From NCBI GenBank assembly GCA_023678885.1, contig CM043012.1:16342036-16406035 (forward strand): 64,000 nucleotides of DNA, given 5' to 3'. Origin of the DNA: Pogostemon cablin. Lineage: Eukaryota > Streptophyta > Magnoliopsida > Lamiales > Lamiaceae. Both the position numbers and the translations under genes were made by a program. The notes under the pieces were generated by a model that saw only the letters and a program-made list of their open reading frames with translations, did not search any database and was not told where the DNA came from. Of the stretch, positions 33,766 to 45,545 are shown piece after piece (within the stretch, counting starts at the first letter, position 1; every line of letters begins with the position of its first letter).

Positions 33766-35525
33766 ACCTATCTATATTATATATAAAAACACCTAAAGTC
33801 AACATTTTTTCCCGCTCAAAATTTTGGGTCAAAATCTCTTCTCAATTTCTCATCTCTTCTCAATTTCTATTCAATTTCTCACCATTCATTTTATTCTTAT
33901 TTCCTTAAAAAAATACATTTAGGTGCTTTACTATCATATATTTTAACTCTAATAATTTTCTATCCGCCGTCCGCATGCTCTTCTCCATTGCATTGACCAA
34001 GCACATAATCTAACGAATGGGGCTAATTGGAACAGACCTCAATAGTAGCAACACTTTGACGACGACACTTGATTTAAAGGCAACACCTCAGCAACGACAA
34101 CTGTCTAGAATCTCAACGGCAACACTTTGGCATCGGGAACCAAATTTGCAGCGATGTTTTCCCGGCAACACAATTCGAAGGAGAAGTCAATGCATGATGG
34201 CAGCACTTCAGCCAACCTCCAGCGGAAATATGTGACGACGGGTTTCTTGACTTCATTTTTGATGAGAAATCGAGATGCGTCAATGATGTTTATTACTGCT
34301 AATGATGTTTATTGTAATTTTTTGCATATTTAATTAATATTCTCTAATATACTAATCAAGCGTACTCATACATTAACAGTTGTTGATTACATTATATACA
34401 AATATATTTTTCTTTTTAATTAAGGTGATATATAACTTAGGAAAAAATATTTTCGGTTATTTATATATTTCAAGTTAAATATTCATCTATTGTTGGAAAT
34501 ACCATCGATTAGTGGGGACTTATTTAGGACTAAATATAATACTAAATTATTTTCTCTGTATTATGTCTTTAACTTTGACTTATTTAAAAATACGATTAAA
34601 TATAATATTCAAATGATGTTTTATTTAATTAAAATTCCAAAATGTAAAATTTCAATCATTTATTTGTTTCGATTTGGTTATCACATCAGTTTCTCATTTT
34701 CAACATAGAGTTTCGAGTTTCAATTTAGTTATATTTGCTTTTGTACGGGGATTAAGAAATTTAGTATTTTCATGTGAAATTGAGGTTAGAGAAATAATAT
34801 TTTGATGTATAGTACTGGATGGTTATATTAATGTGGCGGATGAGTCCCATTAAGATATTTTAATTACTTAATTGTGTGGTCTCATATACAACAAAGGAAA
34901 TGTAACTATTAGAATGAATCACTCAATTTAAAAATATGTAATTATTAGGACATGACGGAGGGAGTACATATTATATGTGTGTTTGTGTCCATGACACACA
35001 CACACATATATACTATCACAATAAAATCTATAATTATATAATTTTATTTTTTAAAATCTATTCTCGTGCAACTCATGGGTTAAAATGCTTGTTAATGTAA
35101 TTATAAAAAACCAACAATTTTAAAATTTTTATTAATATTTATATTTCATTACGTAATCATATGTTATAAATAATTCCAAATAATATCTTAATTACTTAAC
35201 CTTATTTTCAAATACAACCCAAATTTTCTCAATAATTAACTCAAATTGAAACAAATTTCAACATGTTAATTGATAAAAAAAAAATGCATACAAAAATAAT
35301 ATCTTTAATTTTAATTATTTTGTTTGACATAAAATTATTAAGGTTAAAAAATTTAATAGTAAAACACCTTAATGTATTTATTTAAGAAAATAAGAATAAA
35401 ATGAGTGGTGAGAAATTGAAGAGAAATTAAGAAGAAGTTGGAAATTGAAGAGATTTTGACCCAAATTTTGAGCGGGTAAAAGAAGTTGACTTTAGTGCTT
35501 TTATATAGATTAGTGCACACTCTTA
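33766..35525. mobile_element. Inverted-repeat element, about 1.75 kb, with about 190-bp terminal repeats
   Basis: The left arm (33766-33960, containing ACCTAAAGTCAAC, CCGCTCAAAATTTT, CTCACCATTCATTTTATTC) is repeated in inverse orientation at about 35335-35520. The interior has a less AT-rich island at 33960-34280 and a half MITE at 34816-34964. No transposase is seen. Long terminal repeats fit a MULE-type or fold-back element, but no target duplication was found. Confidence 0.6.
34816..34964. mobile_element. Half of a Stowaway-like MITE
   Basis: Ends GACATGACGGAGGGAG|TA. It matches, in inverse orientation, the left half of the MITE at 33378. The other half is absent. Confidence 0.6.
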
Positions 35526-35872
35526 CTAATCGATTATAGATTAGATATACTAATATAATTACCCACCACACAATAAAATATTATATCCTTTAATTCACTA
35601 CACATTAAATTATTATACTTCTTAATGCACATGAAAAAGAAAATATATACTTATTAATGGATAGGAATATTAAAAAAAATTCATATAAAATTTTTAAATG
35701 AGTGTTCTCACCGTACCAATGCAAACAATCCCATAAAAAAACTTACTAAAAACAATTTACTCTACCAATTACTAACATACACAGAAGAAAAAAGATTTTT
35801 CTCTCTCTAGAAATTTCTCTTCTCCCTCTCTCTAAATTTTTCTAGGGTTTTCTGTATTTGCTGCCGTCTGAC

Positions 35873-37509
35873 ATGGAGGCTCCTCCGCCGATCGGCGGAC
35901 CCTCTATTGATGCTTCTGAGCTCTTTGATCCCTTTGTCCAATTCCCAGAATTGGATGCTACTTGTGAACGTTTTCCATAGTTGATAGATCTACTTGCTAA
36001 ATCGCAGAATTCCAAGGCTGAACCTGATCAATCTTCTGTTCCATCCAAGCCTTCATCAGGTTTACTCTCTTTTGAAGATCTTCTTGAAAAGAATAAGGCT
36101 TTTGTGGGAGCCTCTGTTGCCTCTCAGGAGGAATCTGATTGCTTGATCATTGGATCACGATCAGCGGTGCATGATCGTCCTGTGCAAAGACATGATCGCG
36201 CTGCGCCCAATCAAAACTCTAAGAACTTTGGTCATTCGCCTGTTTATCCCATCCGAATCAATTTTGATCCAAAATCTTTCGCTGCAAGGGTTTCATTGGA
36301 TGCGGATATATTCCATCGCATCTGTTCGGTCATATGCAAAGGGCCTACCTCCGGCCCCATGGCGAGGCCATTTGAAAAAACAAGTGATACTGTTACATTG
36401 TAAATTAACAAACCCTTTTATGATAAAAGAATAAATCTTTTTTTTGCAATTTGTGATTGATAGGGTTCTGACTCCAAGAGGATCCAGGCCATTCAATCAA
36501 ACAGAGATCGATAGCATGTTGAAAAAAACATGGCAGCTCCATGATATTTATTCAATACCATTCGGAAGGGGAAATTTCTTAGTGTTCATTCCAGATGAGG
36601 TGAAACGGGTACAGCTGTTGAAGAAGCGAGTGTTTGATGTTGGGGTCATACAGATTAGGTTTCAAAAGTAGACTCCTACTTTCAATCCATATAAGATCAA
36701 ATCTTCATTGGTCTCGGTATGGGTTTGGGTGTATGAACTTCCATTGGAGTTGTGGCATGAGGAAGTACTCAAACATATTGTAAAAGTTATTGGGATGCTT
36801 ATTCGAATAGATAAGAGAACTTTGGATGGATCAATGGGTCACTTTGCTAGGTTGCTTATCGACTTAGACGTCTTAGAAGAGCTTCCTCAGGATTTACACA
36901 TCGATACCCCTGAGGCCAAAATTCGAATAGCTTTCAGCTATAAAATATCCCTTAATGTTGTAAGCCTTGCAGTACTTTGGGACATTCTTCGGAGACTTGC
37001 ATGAAAAAACAAAGAAGAGCGGAGGCTCGTAACTCAAAAGCAAAAAAGACAGAGTTAAGAAGGATAACTTTCAGGCTCTTAAGAAGGTTTGGAGGGATAA
37101 AAAGAAGAATCAAACGCCAGCGGAGCAACATAATATATTTGGGAATTTGGAAAGCATGGATGAGGATGTTGAAGCTGAGGTAAAAAAAGAGAATATTAAG
37201 AAGGATAAGTTGGATGATACTAATGTTCTTGATGATTATCAGAAGAGTGAATCAGAAAGTGATATAGGAGAGGAGGATAATGCTGAATCTGAACATGATG
37301 AGGAGGGAGAATCTCGTTCTGATGAGGAGATGGAGCAAAAAAATGAGGAAATGAATTATGATGATAATAATCAGCATGAACCCAAAAGTCAAACACCTAG
37401 TGCTGAAAGGAAAGGACTGGCATTTTCTGTGGTTCCAGAGCCTATTCCTCTGGATTTTCGTAGTCCCGAGAGAACTATAGAACCAAAAATTCTTAACAGG
37501 AGATTGTAG
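35873..37509 (+). pseudogene. LINE ORF1 (DUF4283-type RNA-binding protein), broken
   Basis: The frame opens MEAPPPIGGPS and is stopped by TAG at about 35978 where Trp would fit. It continues as a Ser/Pro-rich stretch, then the DUF4283 fold (TLTP/RGSRPFNQ..., YSIPFGRGNFLVFIP; 36444-36671), again stopped by TAG at 36669 where the family has a Trp. The region after VWVRxxxLPLELW follows. The tail is Glu/Asp/Lys-rich. The likely role is RNA packaging or chaperone for the LINE. Confidence 0.8.
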
Positions 37510-37734
37510 AGTTCGTTCAAGATACGGGGCAGAAATCCTCCGTAAGGGGAATTTCTAATAGTTCAACTCATTATAATCTGCCTGAGCCGCCTCTCACGAG
37601 GTCACGCACGCCGGAAGCTCCTGGGTTAGTGCATGTTTTGCTAGAAAAAAATACTCCAAGAACACGCATGCTACCGCAACAAAAGAATGAGGATCTAATA
37701 AGCCTCCGAAGCACGATACAAAAGGAAATCGTAA

Positions 37735-40700
37735 ATGAAGGTGCTCTTCTAGAATTTTAGAGGTATTGGGAGTGACCCAACCTGGATGGCTCTTAAGGAG
37801 CTATGTCTTGTACATAAACCGGTATGGTTAGCTATTGCAGAGCCCAAAGTCAATTTCAACTCAATATCCGAGCATACTTGGACTAGAATGGGATATCATT
37901 TTGCTGGTCAAAATGAAAGGGAGGCCTAGACCTAATTTATGGGTTTCTACAATGCAGCAATGATTTCTCAGGTTCATATTGCTTACTCATCTGCTCAAAT
38001 TATGATATTTGATTTCATTTACAATGCTATAAATTATAGATTTGGATTTTTACATGCTCATACAGATTACATAATCCGTAGAGCTCTTTGGGGGGACATC
38101 ACTATCCATCTTAGAAATCGAATTATGGTGATTGGAGATTTCAATGTTACTATTGGTTCACATGAAAGATTTCATAGCTCGGGTAGGGATAATTTGGGCC
38201 ATTTGGAGTTCAGGGAATTTCTGGATACCACAGAATTCCATGATCCTAACATGCATGAAGCGAAGTTTACTTAGGTAAGTCGCTCAGCTACTAGAGGAAT
38301 GAGGGCTTCCTGAATTAATAGAGTGATAGCTGATGATAATTTTATTAATGACTAGGATTCTTTCTTGGCTTCTGCTCTTGCAAGACATGGATCAGATCAC
38401 TCACCGATACTACTTACTTGTAAACAAAGAAATCAACTGCCGAGACCATTTCGATTTCAATCAATGTGGTTGCTTGACACTGCATTTTACATCATGACAG
38501 AGACTTCTTGGAATGAGTCCATTGAAGCTGATAATCTGATTTCTTATTTTCTAGCTAAGCGCAAGCGCTTGAAATTAAAGTTAAAAACATGGAACAACAG
38601 TACTTATGGAGACATTTTTGAAGGAGTGGCTAGGACAATGAAAATCCTTGATGATGTTCAGATCAGAATTGGGGCAGAAGGGGACAGTGAAGAGTTATTT
38701 TTGGAGGAGATTGATGCTCATGTGGAGCTAAATAAGAAACTGATAGAGAAGCATGAATTTTCATCCCAGAAAAATCATATGTCCTAGCTAAAAGATGGAT
38801 ACAGAAACTCAGAATTTTTTCACAAATATAAAAAAGTGCAGCATACGAAGGCGAGTATTAGCTGCATGAATATCAACGGAAACCTCACAGATGACCCCCA
38901 AGTTATCGCACAACATTTGGTGCAGTATTACTCTAATCTGTTTGAATAGCAGGAGGAGGAGGCTCACTTCTGAAATATTGATTTCCTTAACAGCTTTGTG
39001 ACTGCGGAAAAAAATGTTGCACTATCGGGGATCCCTTCGATGGAGGAAATCAAGGACGCGGTGATGGGGCTTTCTCCAGATAGTGCTCTGGACCAGATGG
39101 TTTTGGAAGATCAATTTTTCAGAAATGTTCGCACATCATCAAGAAAGATTTATGCAAAGCAGTGCAACACTTCTTCAGATTTTCTATTATTCCGCATGGA
39201 ATAAATTGCAACTTTATTGTTCTCATTTCTAAAGTGGTAGGAGCTACGAGGGTGGAGAAGTATAGGCCAATTAATCTTTGTAATTATCTTTTTAAGGTTA
39301 TTACAAAAATTTTAGCTACTAAAGTTGGGCTAGTGCTTAAAAAACATCTTAGTCGGATCCAATTTGGCTTTATTCCAGGGAGGAGCATACATAATTGTAT
39401 TATTGTGGCTTCGGAGTGCTTAAACAGCTTAAACAAATTGTATTGTTGTGGCTTCAGAGTATACATAATTGTATTGTTAGAGAGACTTGATTAAGTATTA
39501 AACGATGTATCTCTCTATCAGCTTAAATTTTTAGATGAGGTGGTCATTTAACATAGTATCAGAGCCCATGGTTAACAAAGGACCAAGTTTCGAACCTCAC
39601 CACCACCCATTATGAGAAAAATCCACATGCTAGACCTGAGGCAAAAATTTCCCGCCTGCATGTGAGGATGTGTTAGAGTGACTTGATTAAGTATTAAACG
39701 ATTTATCTCTCTATCAGCTTAAACTTTTTGATGAGGTGGTCATTTAACATGCTCACCTTCTTTTTGCATTGTTGAGGAGGTATTGGGCAGGTGGATAGAG
39801 TCTTGGATTTCTTCAGGGGATATTTTACAAGCAAAAGCAACCAGGTTTACAAAGATGCCGCCGTATTAATTTTATACGGATGATATCTTATTATTTTGTC
39901 AAGGTGATGTGCAGTCTATGAATATGTTGAGAATGGTTCTGGAAGAATATGCAAGGGTCTCTGGGCAAGTCTTTAATTCAAGTAAATCTAGGTCTTCTTT
40001 AGTGTTCATGTTAAATCGGTGGTGAAAAGAAGGGTGCTAGAAGATTTGGAAATTTAGGAAGGTAAGTTTCCATTTACTTATCTCGGTGTTCCTATTTTTG
40101 TTGGATCATCGAAGAGAGAGTACTTTCAACAAGCGACGAACATTAAGCAATTTTCAATGTTGGAAGGACAATACCCTCTCAATGGCGGGTAAGATCTTCT
40201 TAGTTAATTCCATTGTTATCGCTTCGACAGTTCATGTCATGATGATTTATAAATAGCCTAGACTGTTGTTGTAAAAAATTGATGTGGCTTGTAGAAATTT
40301 TGCATGGACTAGAGATGTTCATAGACAGCACAGAAGTACTATAGGATGGAAAAGAGTTTGTTGTCCAACATCAGAAGGTGGATTAGGTATTAGATCGATA
40401 AGGGCTGCAAATGAGGCATACATTATGAAGCTATCTTGGGATATATTACAAGGGGAAGGTGCGCTATCTTTGATTAAGAGAAGATGATTTGATGGAGAGG
40501 ATCTTAAAAAAAGTATCTTGTTTCTTCTATTCGCAAGCCATGCATGTTTCACATTAAAAAACTGAAAAATGAGGAGGTATGGGTTGCAGGATACAACTCT
40601 AAAGTTCGCTTTTGGCTTGATAATTGGATAGGGAGTCCCATTGCTGATTTGGTGAAAATTCCCCAAGAGCATCATTACTTATATAATGATGTAATTGGAG

Positions 40701-41954
40701 ATTATTTATTTGATGGCGACTAGCATTTCACTGAGAGTTTCACTTCTACGTTTCCGAATATTGTGCAGGCTATTTTGGCAGTCCTAATGTCGGATAATAT
40801 GGAAGATGACAGGTATTGGAGCAAGTCTTTACATGGTAATGTGATGTCGTGTGTGGCCTACACCCACAACCGCACCACATTCTTAAAAACCAGTTGGGGA
40901 CTTGGCTTTGGGCTGATTTTATTCCTCCTAGGAGGTCTATCACGGCATGGAAAGCGATACATGATATTCTTACTACCTGGGATCTCATGGTGCATCGGGA
41001 ATACAAACACCCCTCTCGGTGTTATTTGTGCAAGGAAATAGATGAAAGCTTGGAGTACTTGTTTCTTACATGTCCTATATCTTTTGCTGTGCTTAAAAAA
41101 ATACTTGCACGTTTTGCTTTTGGAGGAAGAATGCGAGTTGATCAGTCGTTTATTGGATTTCTAATTCAAGCCATTGGATTTGAGGGTAGTAAACAGATAA
41201 CATCTTTGTGGAGATTGGCCATTGTATCATACGTATGGATCATTTGGCAGGAGCGGAATAACATGATGGCTGATGGTTATAGGGATGATGGCATCAATAA
41301 AAGGCCGAGAACATCGGGTATAACAGTAGCCCTACTATCACTTATTAAGAAGGGCAACAGGTTTAATCTGGGGGTGATGAACAACAATGTGAAAGACTTA
41401 TGCACTCTGAAACATTTGGGATTGCTGGCATCCCGAGAAAGGCTCCAACGGTAACTGCTGTCCGGTGGCAGCCTCCAGCAGTTGGCTGGACGAAAGTAAA
41501 TGTGGATGGTCATGCAAAGGGTGCTCTAGGATGCATTTATGGTGGAGGACTGTACAGAAACTGTAGAGAATTCGCAATGGGGGGTTTTTCTTGTGGATAT
41601 GGACAAGGATTTGCTTTTGAATCAGAAGTAGGGACTGTTTGTTTAGCTATTGAAATCGCTTACGAGAAGGGATAGAAACGGCTATGGCTTGAGACATATT
41701 CTATGTATGTTGTTCATGGTTTTACTACACGACAGCCTATCATCCCATGGAGGTGGCTTGCACGTTGGCGCAAGGCAAAAGACTTGATACAACAAATAAT
41801 TTTTCATATTTCACACATATTCAGAGAAGGAAACTCAGCTGCGGACGCATTATCATCTATTGGTGGGGCCTACTACTGGTACAATAATTTCTCGGTATCC
41901 ATTGATAGGATATTGTTAACAGATATGAATCGAGACTACTACAGATTTAGATAA
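37735..41954 (+). pseudogene. LINE ORF2 (endonuclease, reverse transcriptase, zf-RVT, RNase H), broken
   Basis: The endonuclease begins MKVLF then TAG where the family has Trp (F.WN.RG). It continues to GDFN and SDHSP with further stops at 38272, 38353 and 38785. RT fingers run to about 39440. The palm with the first catalytic Asp is missing, and a late FADD-like stretch (FYTDDILLFCQG) is at 39868-39905. zf-RVT and RNase H follow to 41954. The usual activities would be target nicking and primed reverse transcription; neither can be made from this copy. Confidence 0.85.
39475..39749 (+). mobile_element. TRIM (terminal-repeat retrotransposon in miniature), complete, 275 bp
   Basis: Two 79-bp direct terminal repeats lie at 39475-39553 and 39671-39749. 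Both start TGTTAGAG, end TTTAACA, and differ at a handful of sites. TAGTATCAGAGCCC follows the first repeat directly (initiator-Met-type PBS with one change). The internal part is only 117 bp and non-coding. No target duplication is visible (TGTAT versus TGCTC). Confidence 0.88.
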
Positions 41955-42048
41955 TCTTCTTTCTCTCCAAATATCTTTTATGTAATCCTGTAACTTTTCA
42001 TTTCTATTTTTAATTACATCACTTATTGGCCAATTACTAACATACACA

Positions 42049-43145
42049 TATGGATGTAAGTAAACAGAGCGCTAGATGAACAACTCGTGGCTCGACTCTA
42101 TAAGAGTTCGTTTATCTGCATTTGATATATAAGTGAAATGAATACTAACGAGACAGATTTTAAAAAAGTGTTATTCTCTTTACGATGAGACGATTTTACA
42201 TTTTGTCACTTATAAGCAATATAAACGGGCCATCTCGATTTAATTCCTGATCAGTCACTGACTGTAACAAATGACAGTATATATAAGATTAGTTGGAAAG
42301 AGAATGAATAGTCCCCAAAGATGTGGAAAATCACATAGTGGTGGAGGCTATGACAACTATGATATAGCAACAACCACGATGACGATAGAAATTGTGAGAG
42401 TATGTATAAGATAGATGGAAAAGAAGTTTGATGGTCACCCATGATGTTCTATGTCAAAGTAATAAAATTGAATGGTAAAATGTACCAAATTGCAGTTAAG
42501 AGTAATGAAAGATTTTTATTGTATCTTATGCTGAAAGTAGTGCATGTACAATTGTACTTAATACCAAATGATGCTTGGCTGGTTAGTCATCTGAGCATGT
42601 TGGAAATAATGAATAAATTGTATATATAAATATGTAATTAAACAAAGTCGAGTCGAATACTAATGGACTTGAGTATCGTTTATTAAATGATAATCAAATT
42701 CGAACTCGAACTGAAACTCGTAGAAAAAAAATATATCGAACTCAAGCTCGAACTAAGATTATTTTTTAAGGCTCACGAACGTGCTCACAAACAAGTATGT
42801 TAACTTTTCATGAATGTTTGTTCATGATCATATAAAGATTTTTGTTCGTAGACATTAAAAAAAATATTTCGTTTATGAAAATCTAATGTTATTCATAAAT
42901 GTTAATAAACAACAATAATAAATGTTAAAAATACATATTTAAATAATTACTTAACTTATTATTATATTTGTGTTTTTTAATATAAATATTTAATTATTAA
43001 ATACTAATAAATAAATAATTATATATTACTATTTAAACATAATAATAAAATTTAGAAACGCACCGCGAGCCATTCAGTTGATATATTAATGAATGCAATT
43101 TTCTATTTTTTAAAGTTAAAATAATAATAATATCCTTATAACATA
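42049..43145. other. Intergenic, hAT-type MITE pieces
   Basis: AACTCGTGGCTCGACTC-type sequence at about 42080-42115 is partly inverted at 42640-42760 (GAGTCGAGTCGAAT..., CGAACTCGAACTG). This is the usual pattern of plant hAT-derived non-autonomous elements. No coding sequence is supported. Confidence 0.45.
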
Positions 43146-43431
43146 CTCCTTCCGTCCCAAGATGTATTTTATGTATTTTTATGCGTGGAGTTTAAGAAAA
43201 ATTTGTTTATGTATAAGATAAGAAAGAGAAAAAAAACTATAGTTAATTTAATGAAAAAAATATGTAAAATTGTTGGAATGTGTAAAAAGGTGAGTATTAT
43301 ATTAAGTTGTGTATGAAAATGGATATTTTTATAATGTATCTTTTACCTTTTTAGTAAAAAAAGAAAGTGTGAAATACTTTATAAGATAAATAAAGATTGA
43401 AAGTGTGAAATACTTCCGCAGATGGAGCGAG
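43146..43431. mobile_element. Stowaway-like MITE
   Basis: Starts TA|CTCCTTCCGTCCCAAG and ends CAGATGGAGCGAG. Internal GAAAGTGTGAAATACTT is repeated twice near the right end. Confidence 0.65.
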
Positions 43432-43667
43432 TGCTTTAATTTTAAAATTGTTATTACCAAAAGCACATAACATAATTTGCCATTTATTTACTATCCAAAA
43501 ATATCAAATAAAAATGACTTTTACTAATATATTCATGCAAATCGTAAATATGAAGATAAAAATGAGATGGAGGGAATAGTATTCTCTTTGATATATCTTC
43601 ATCCATCTCTTATACTTTAATTTGATATAAAGTTAAAACTAACATATCAAAATTCAAAACAAATACT

Positions 43668-43946
43668 TCATCTGTCCCACAAAACGCTTCACACTTTTCT
43701 TATTTGTTTGCCCCATAAAAACATTCACAACCCAAGAAAAGGAAACATCATTTTATCCAACAACCTCAAAAGTTACTTTAATTTCAATTCTATCACTCAT
43801 TTTCCACATACAAACCATTGCTTTATATATATTTTTTTTATTACTTATAAATACTAAAACACCCTCTAAAGCCAACAAAGTTGATAAAAAAAATTCTTAA
43901 ATAACATGGAACAATAAACGGAAAGCGTTCTCCGGGTTAGAAAAAG
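43668..43946. mobile_element. Degenerate Stowaway-like MITE
   Basis: CTTCATCTGTCCCACAAAAC at the left and AACGGAAAGCGTTCTCCGGG at the right are partially inverted, with AT-rich interior lacking coding capacity. Confidence 0.5.
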
Positions 43947-44343
43947 TATAGATTATCATTATTCATGGGCATGTAAGCGATTAATCAAACCATTCACGAA
44001 TTATTTAAGTTTCGGTTTGATAAAATATTTGTTCAAACTCATTCATTAATCTTAACTTGCCAAGCCAAACTATCACAATAAATAAGGAAAGTGATGAACC
44101 AAAATAAAGGAGCCAATTGAAAGACATACAAATCAAGATTATGTACCACCGAGTTGTATTGTGAAAATGTTAAAAGGATATTAATTAAGTGTCATTTCTT
44201 TTAATGAAAATGTGAAATTAAAATTTGGACGAATCAAAATGGAAAGTTTAAGTTAAATTTGGGATCGAGGAAGTATTAATTTATGAGTGAGAGAGAAATA
44301 AAAAATAATATATTATTAATGGCAAAATATCGTACAGACATTA

Positions 44344-44693
44344 GTCCGTCCATCCACATTCAATTTATATATGTTTATTACTAAAAAGATATTTCAGTCT
44401 TCTCATGATTATTGTTACATTTTATAAAAAATAACTTTCACAAGAAAATTACATTTTTCTTTTTTTAGATGAGATCTTTATAAAATAATTAAATATTTCC
44501 ATGGGCCCCACAAAACTATACTAATACAAATATCAATTATATATTATAATATTATTTCTCTCACCCAATTACAAATTAAAATACAATATTCTTTAATCTC
44601 CAAATTGTAGTTCAATCGGTTAGAGCACCGCCCTATCAAGGCAGAAGTTGCGGCGCAAACAGTAAATGTAACAACATTCATGGATGGAGGGAG
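44344..44693. mobile_element. Stowaway-like MITE containing a plastid-type tRNA fragment
   Basis: The left end GTCCGTCCATCCACATT is inverted at the right as AACATTCATGGATGGAGGGAG followed by TA. Family core blocks (CCACAAAACTATACTAATAC, ATTATTTCTCTCACCCAA) are present. A 50-bp foreign insert lies at 44604-44653. Confidence 0.75.
44604..44653 (+). pseudogene. tRNA-Asp(GUC) fragment of organellar (plastid or mitochondrial plastid-like) type
   Basis: ATTGTAGTTCAATCGGTTAG...CACCGCCCTATCAAGGC...GAAGTTGCGG matches plant organellar trnD from just inside the acceptor stem to the variable loop. The 5' GGG and the whole T-arm and 3' acceptor strand are missing. The anticodon position reads ATC in place of GTC. 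It is therefore a pseudo-tRNA, not an RNA gene. Confidence 0.8.
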
Positions 44694-44799
44694 TATACAT
44701 CAATTAAATAAAACTTTTACAAATCGTTAGCAAATTTAAACTGCAGTTTTTATAAAAATGTTATTAATGTTTAATAAAAAAATTAGTCAAAGTTTCTTG

Positions 44800-45080
44800 C
44801 GAGATGGTACTTATGTAAAACAGGTAATTAGATGGGTCGATCCTTATTATAATATGATTATTATATAAGTAAAATATGTTATTCGATAGTTAAAATATAT
44901 ATTATTATAGAATATGATAAATGATGAATTAAAGTATGATCATACGATGTTATATACTATGATTCTACAAACATGTTTTAATCATCAATAAGTATATTTT
45001 ACTTATATAATAATCATACTTCAATAATGAATCAATTCATCTCACAATTCGTCTCACATATACCAGTCTCATATGAGAGT
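44800..45080. mobile_element. MULE-type MITE copy, degenerate
   Basis: The left TTGCGAGATGG...GATGGGTCGATCC and right CATCTCACAATTCGTCTCACATATACC ends are inverted and match the intact family member at 53579-53861. Confidence 0.55.
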
Positions 45081-45372
45081 AAAAAAAATGGTAAAATTGG
45101 AGTACTAAAAAACACACTCTCTTTGTCATGCAAATAGAGTTACATTTCCTGTTTTTACATAAATTAAGTAATAATATTTTAATATGCAGTAAGTTGAAAA
45201 ATATAATATTTTAATATATAGTAAGTATTCGTACTGTGTTTTAGCTTATAGAGATATATCAATTGTTTTGTGTGAGTTCCATCTAAAAAAGAAAGATATA
45301 ACATTTTTTTAGAAAGTTCTAATTAGTAAAATGTTTTTTTTAGACAGAGGAAGTAATTATAGTTACTGAATA

Positions 45373-45545
45373 TGTTAAATGATCATTTCATCAAAAAGTT
45401 TAAGCTAATAGAGAGGTAAATTGTTGTGAGGTTTGAATCCTGAACCTTTGATAGACTATGACTCTGATACTATGTTAAATGATCATTTCATCTAAAAATT
45501 TAAACTAATAAAGAGACAAATCTTTTAATACTTAATCAAGTGACC
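45373..45545 (-). mobile_element. Second TRIM copy, partly deleted
   Basis: On the minus strand a terminal repeat (45545-45473), the PBS-like TAGTATCAGAGTC (45472-45460), a shortened interior and part of the second repeat (45421-45373) match the TRIM at 39475-39749. Confidence 0.75.

Larger units (their letters stand above)
35784..42029 (+). mobile_element. Full-length L1-type LINE with RNase H domain, inactivated; 19-bp TSD
   Basis: Perfect 19-bp target duplications CCAATTACTAACATACACA lie at 35765-35783 and 42030-42048 and define the element (6246 bp). ORF1 (from ATG 35873) carries a DUF4283-type domain (VWVWVYELPLELWHEEV near 36720) and an acidic tail (37147-37509). ORF2 (from ATG 37735) has AP-endonuclease pieces (NFRGIGS, IGDFN, SDHSPI), RT pieces (KYRPINLCN, LSRIQFGFIPGRSIHN), a zf-RVT region (40849-41250) and an RNase H domain (WTKVNVDGHAKG, REGNSAADALS, 41460-41870). 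Many in-frame stops and some frameshifts inactivate it. A TRIM element lies at 39475-39749, where the RT palm should be. Confidence 0.92.

Noticed and set aside
34017..34333. Short frames in the GC-richer part of the inverted-repeat element as a gene
   Set aside because: Two overlapping frames of about 70 codons with no recognisable domain and no splice or codon-bias support; kept only as a possible capture.
44604..44653. Functional tRNA gene
   Set aside because: The T-arm and half of the acceptor stem are missing and the anticodon is altered, so it is only a fragment.
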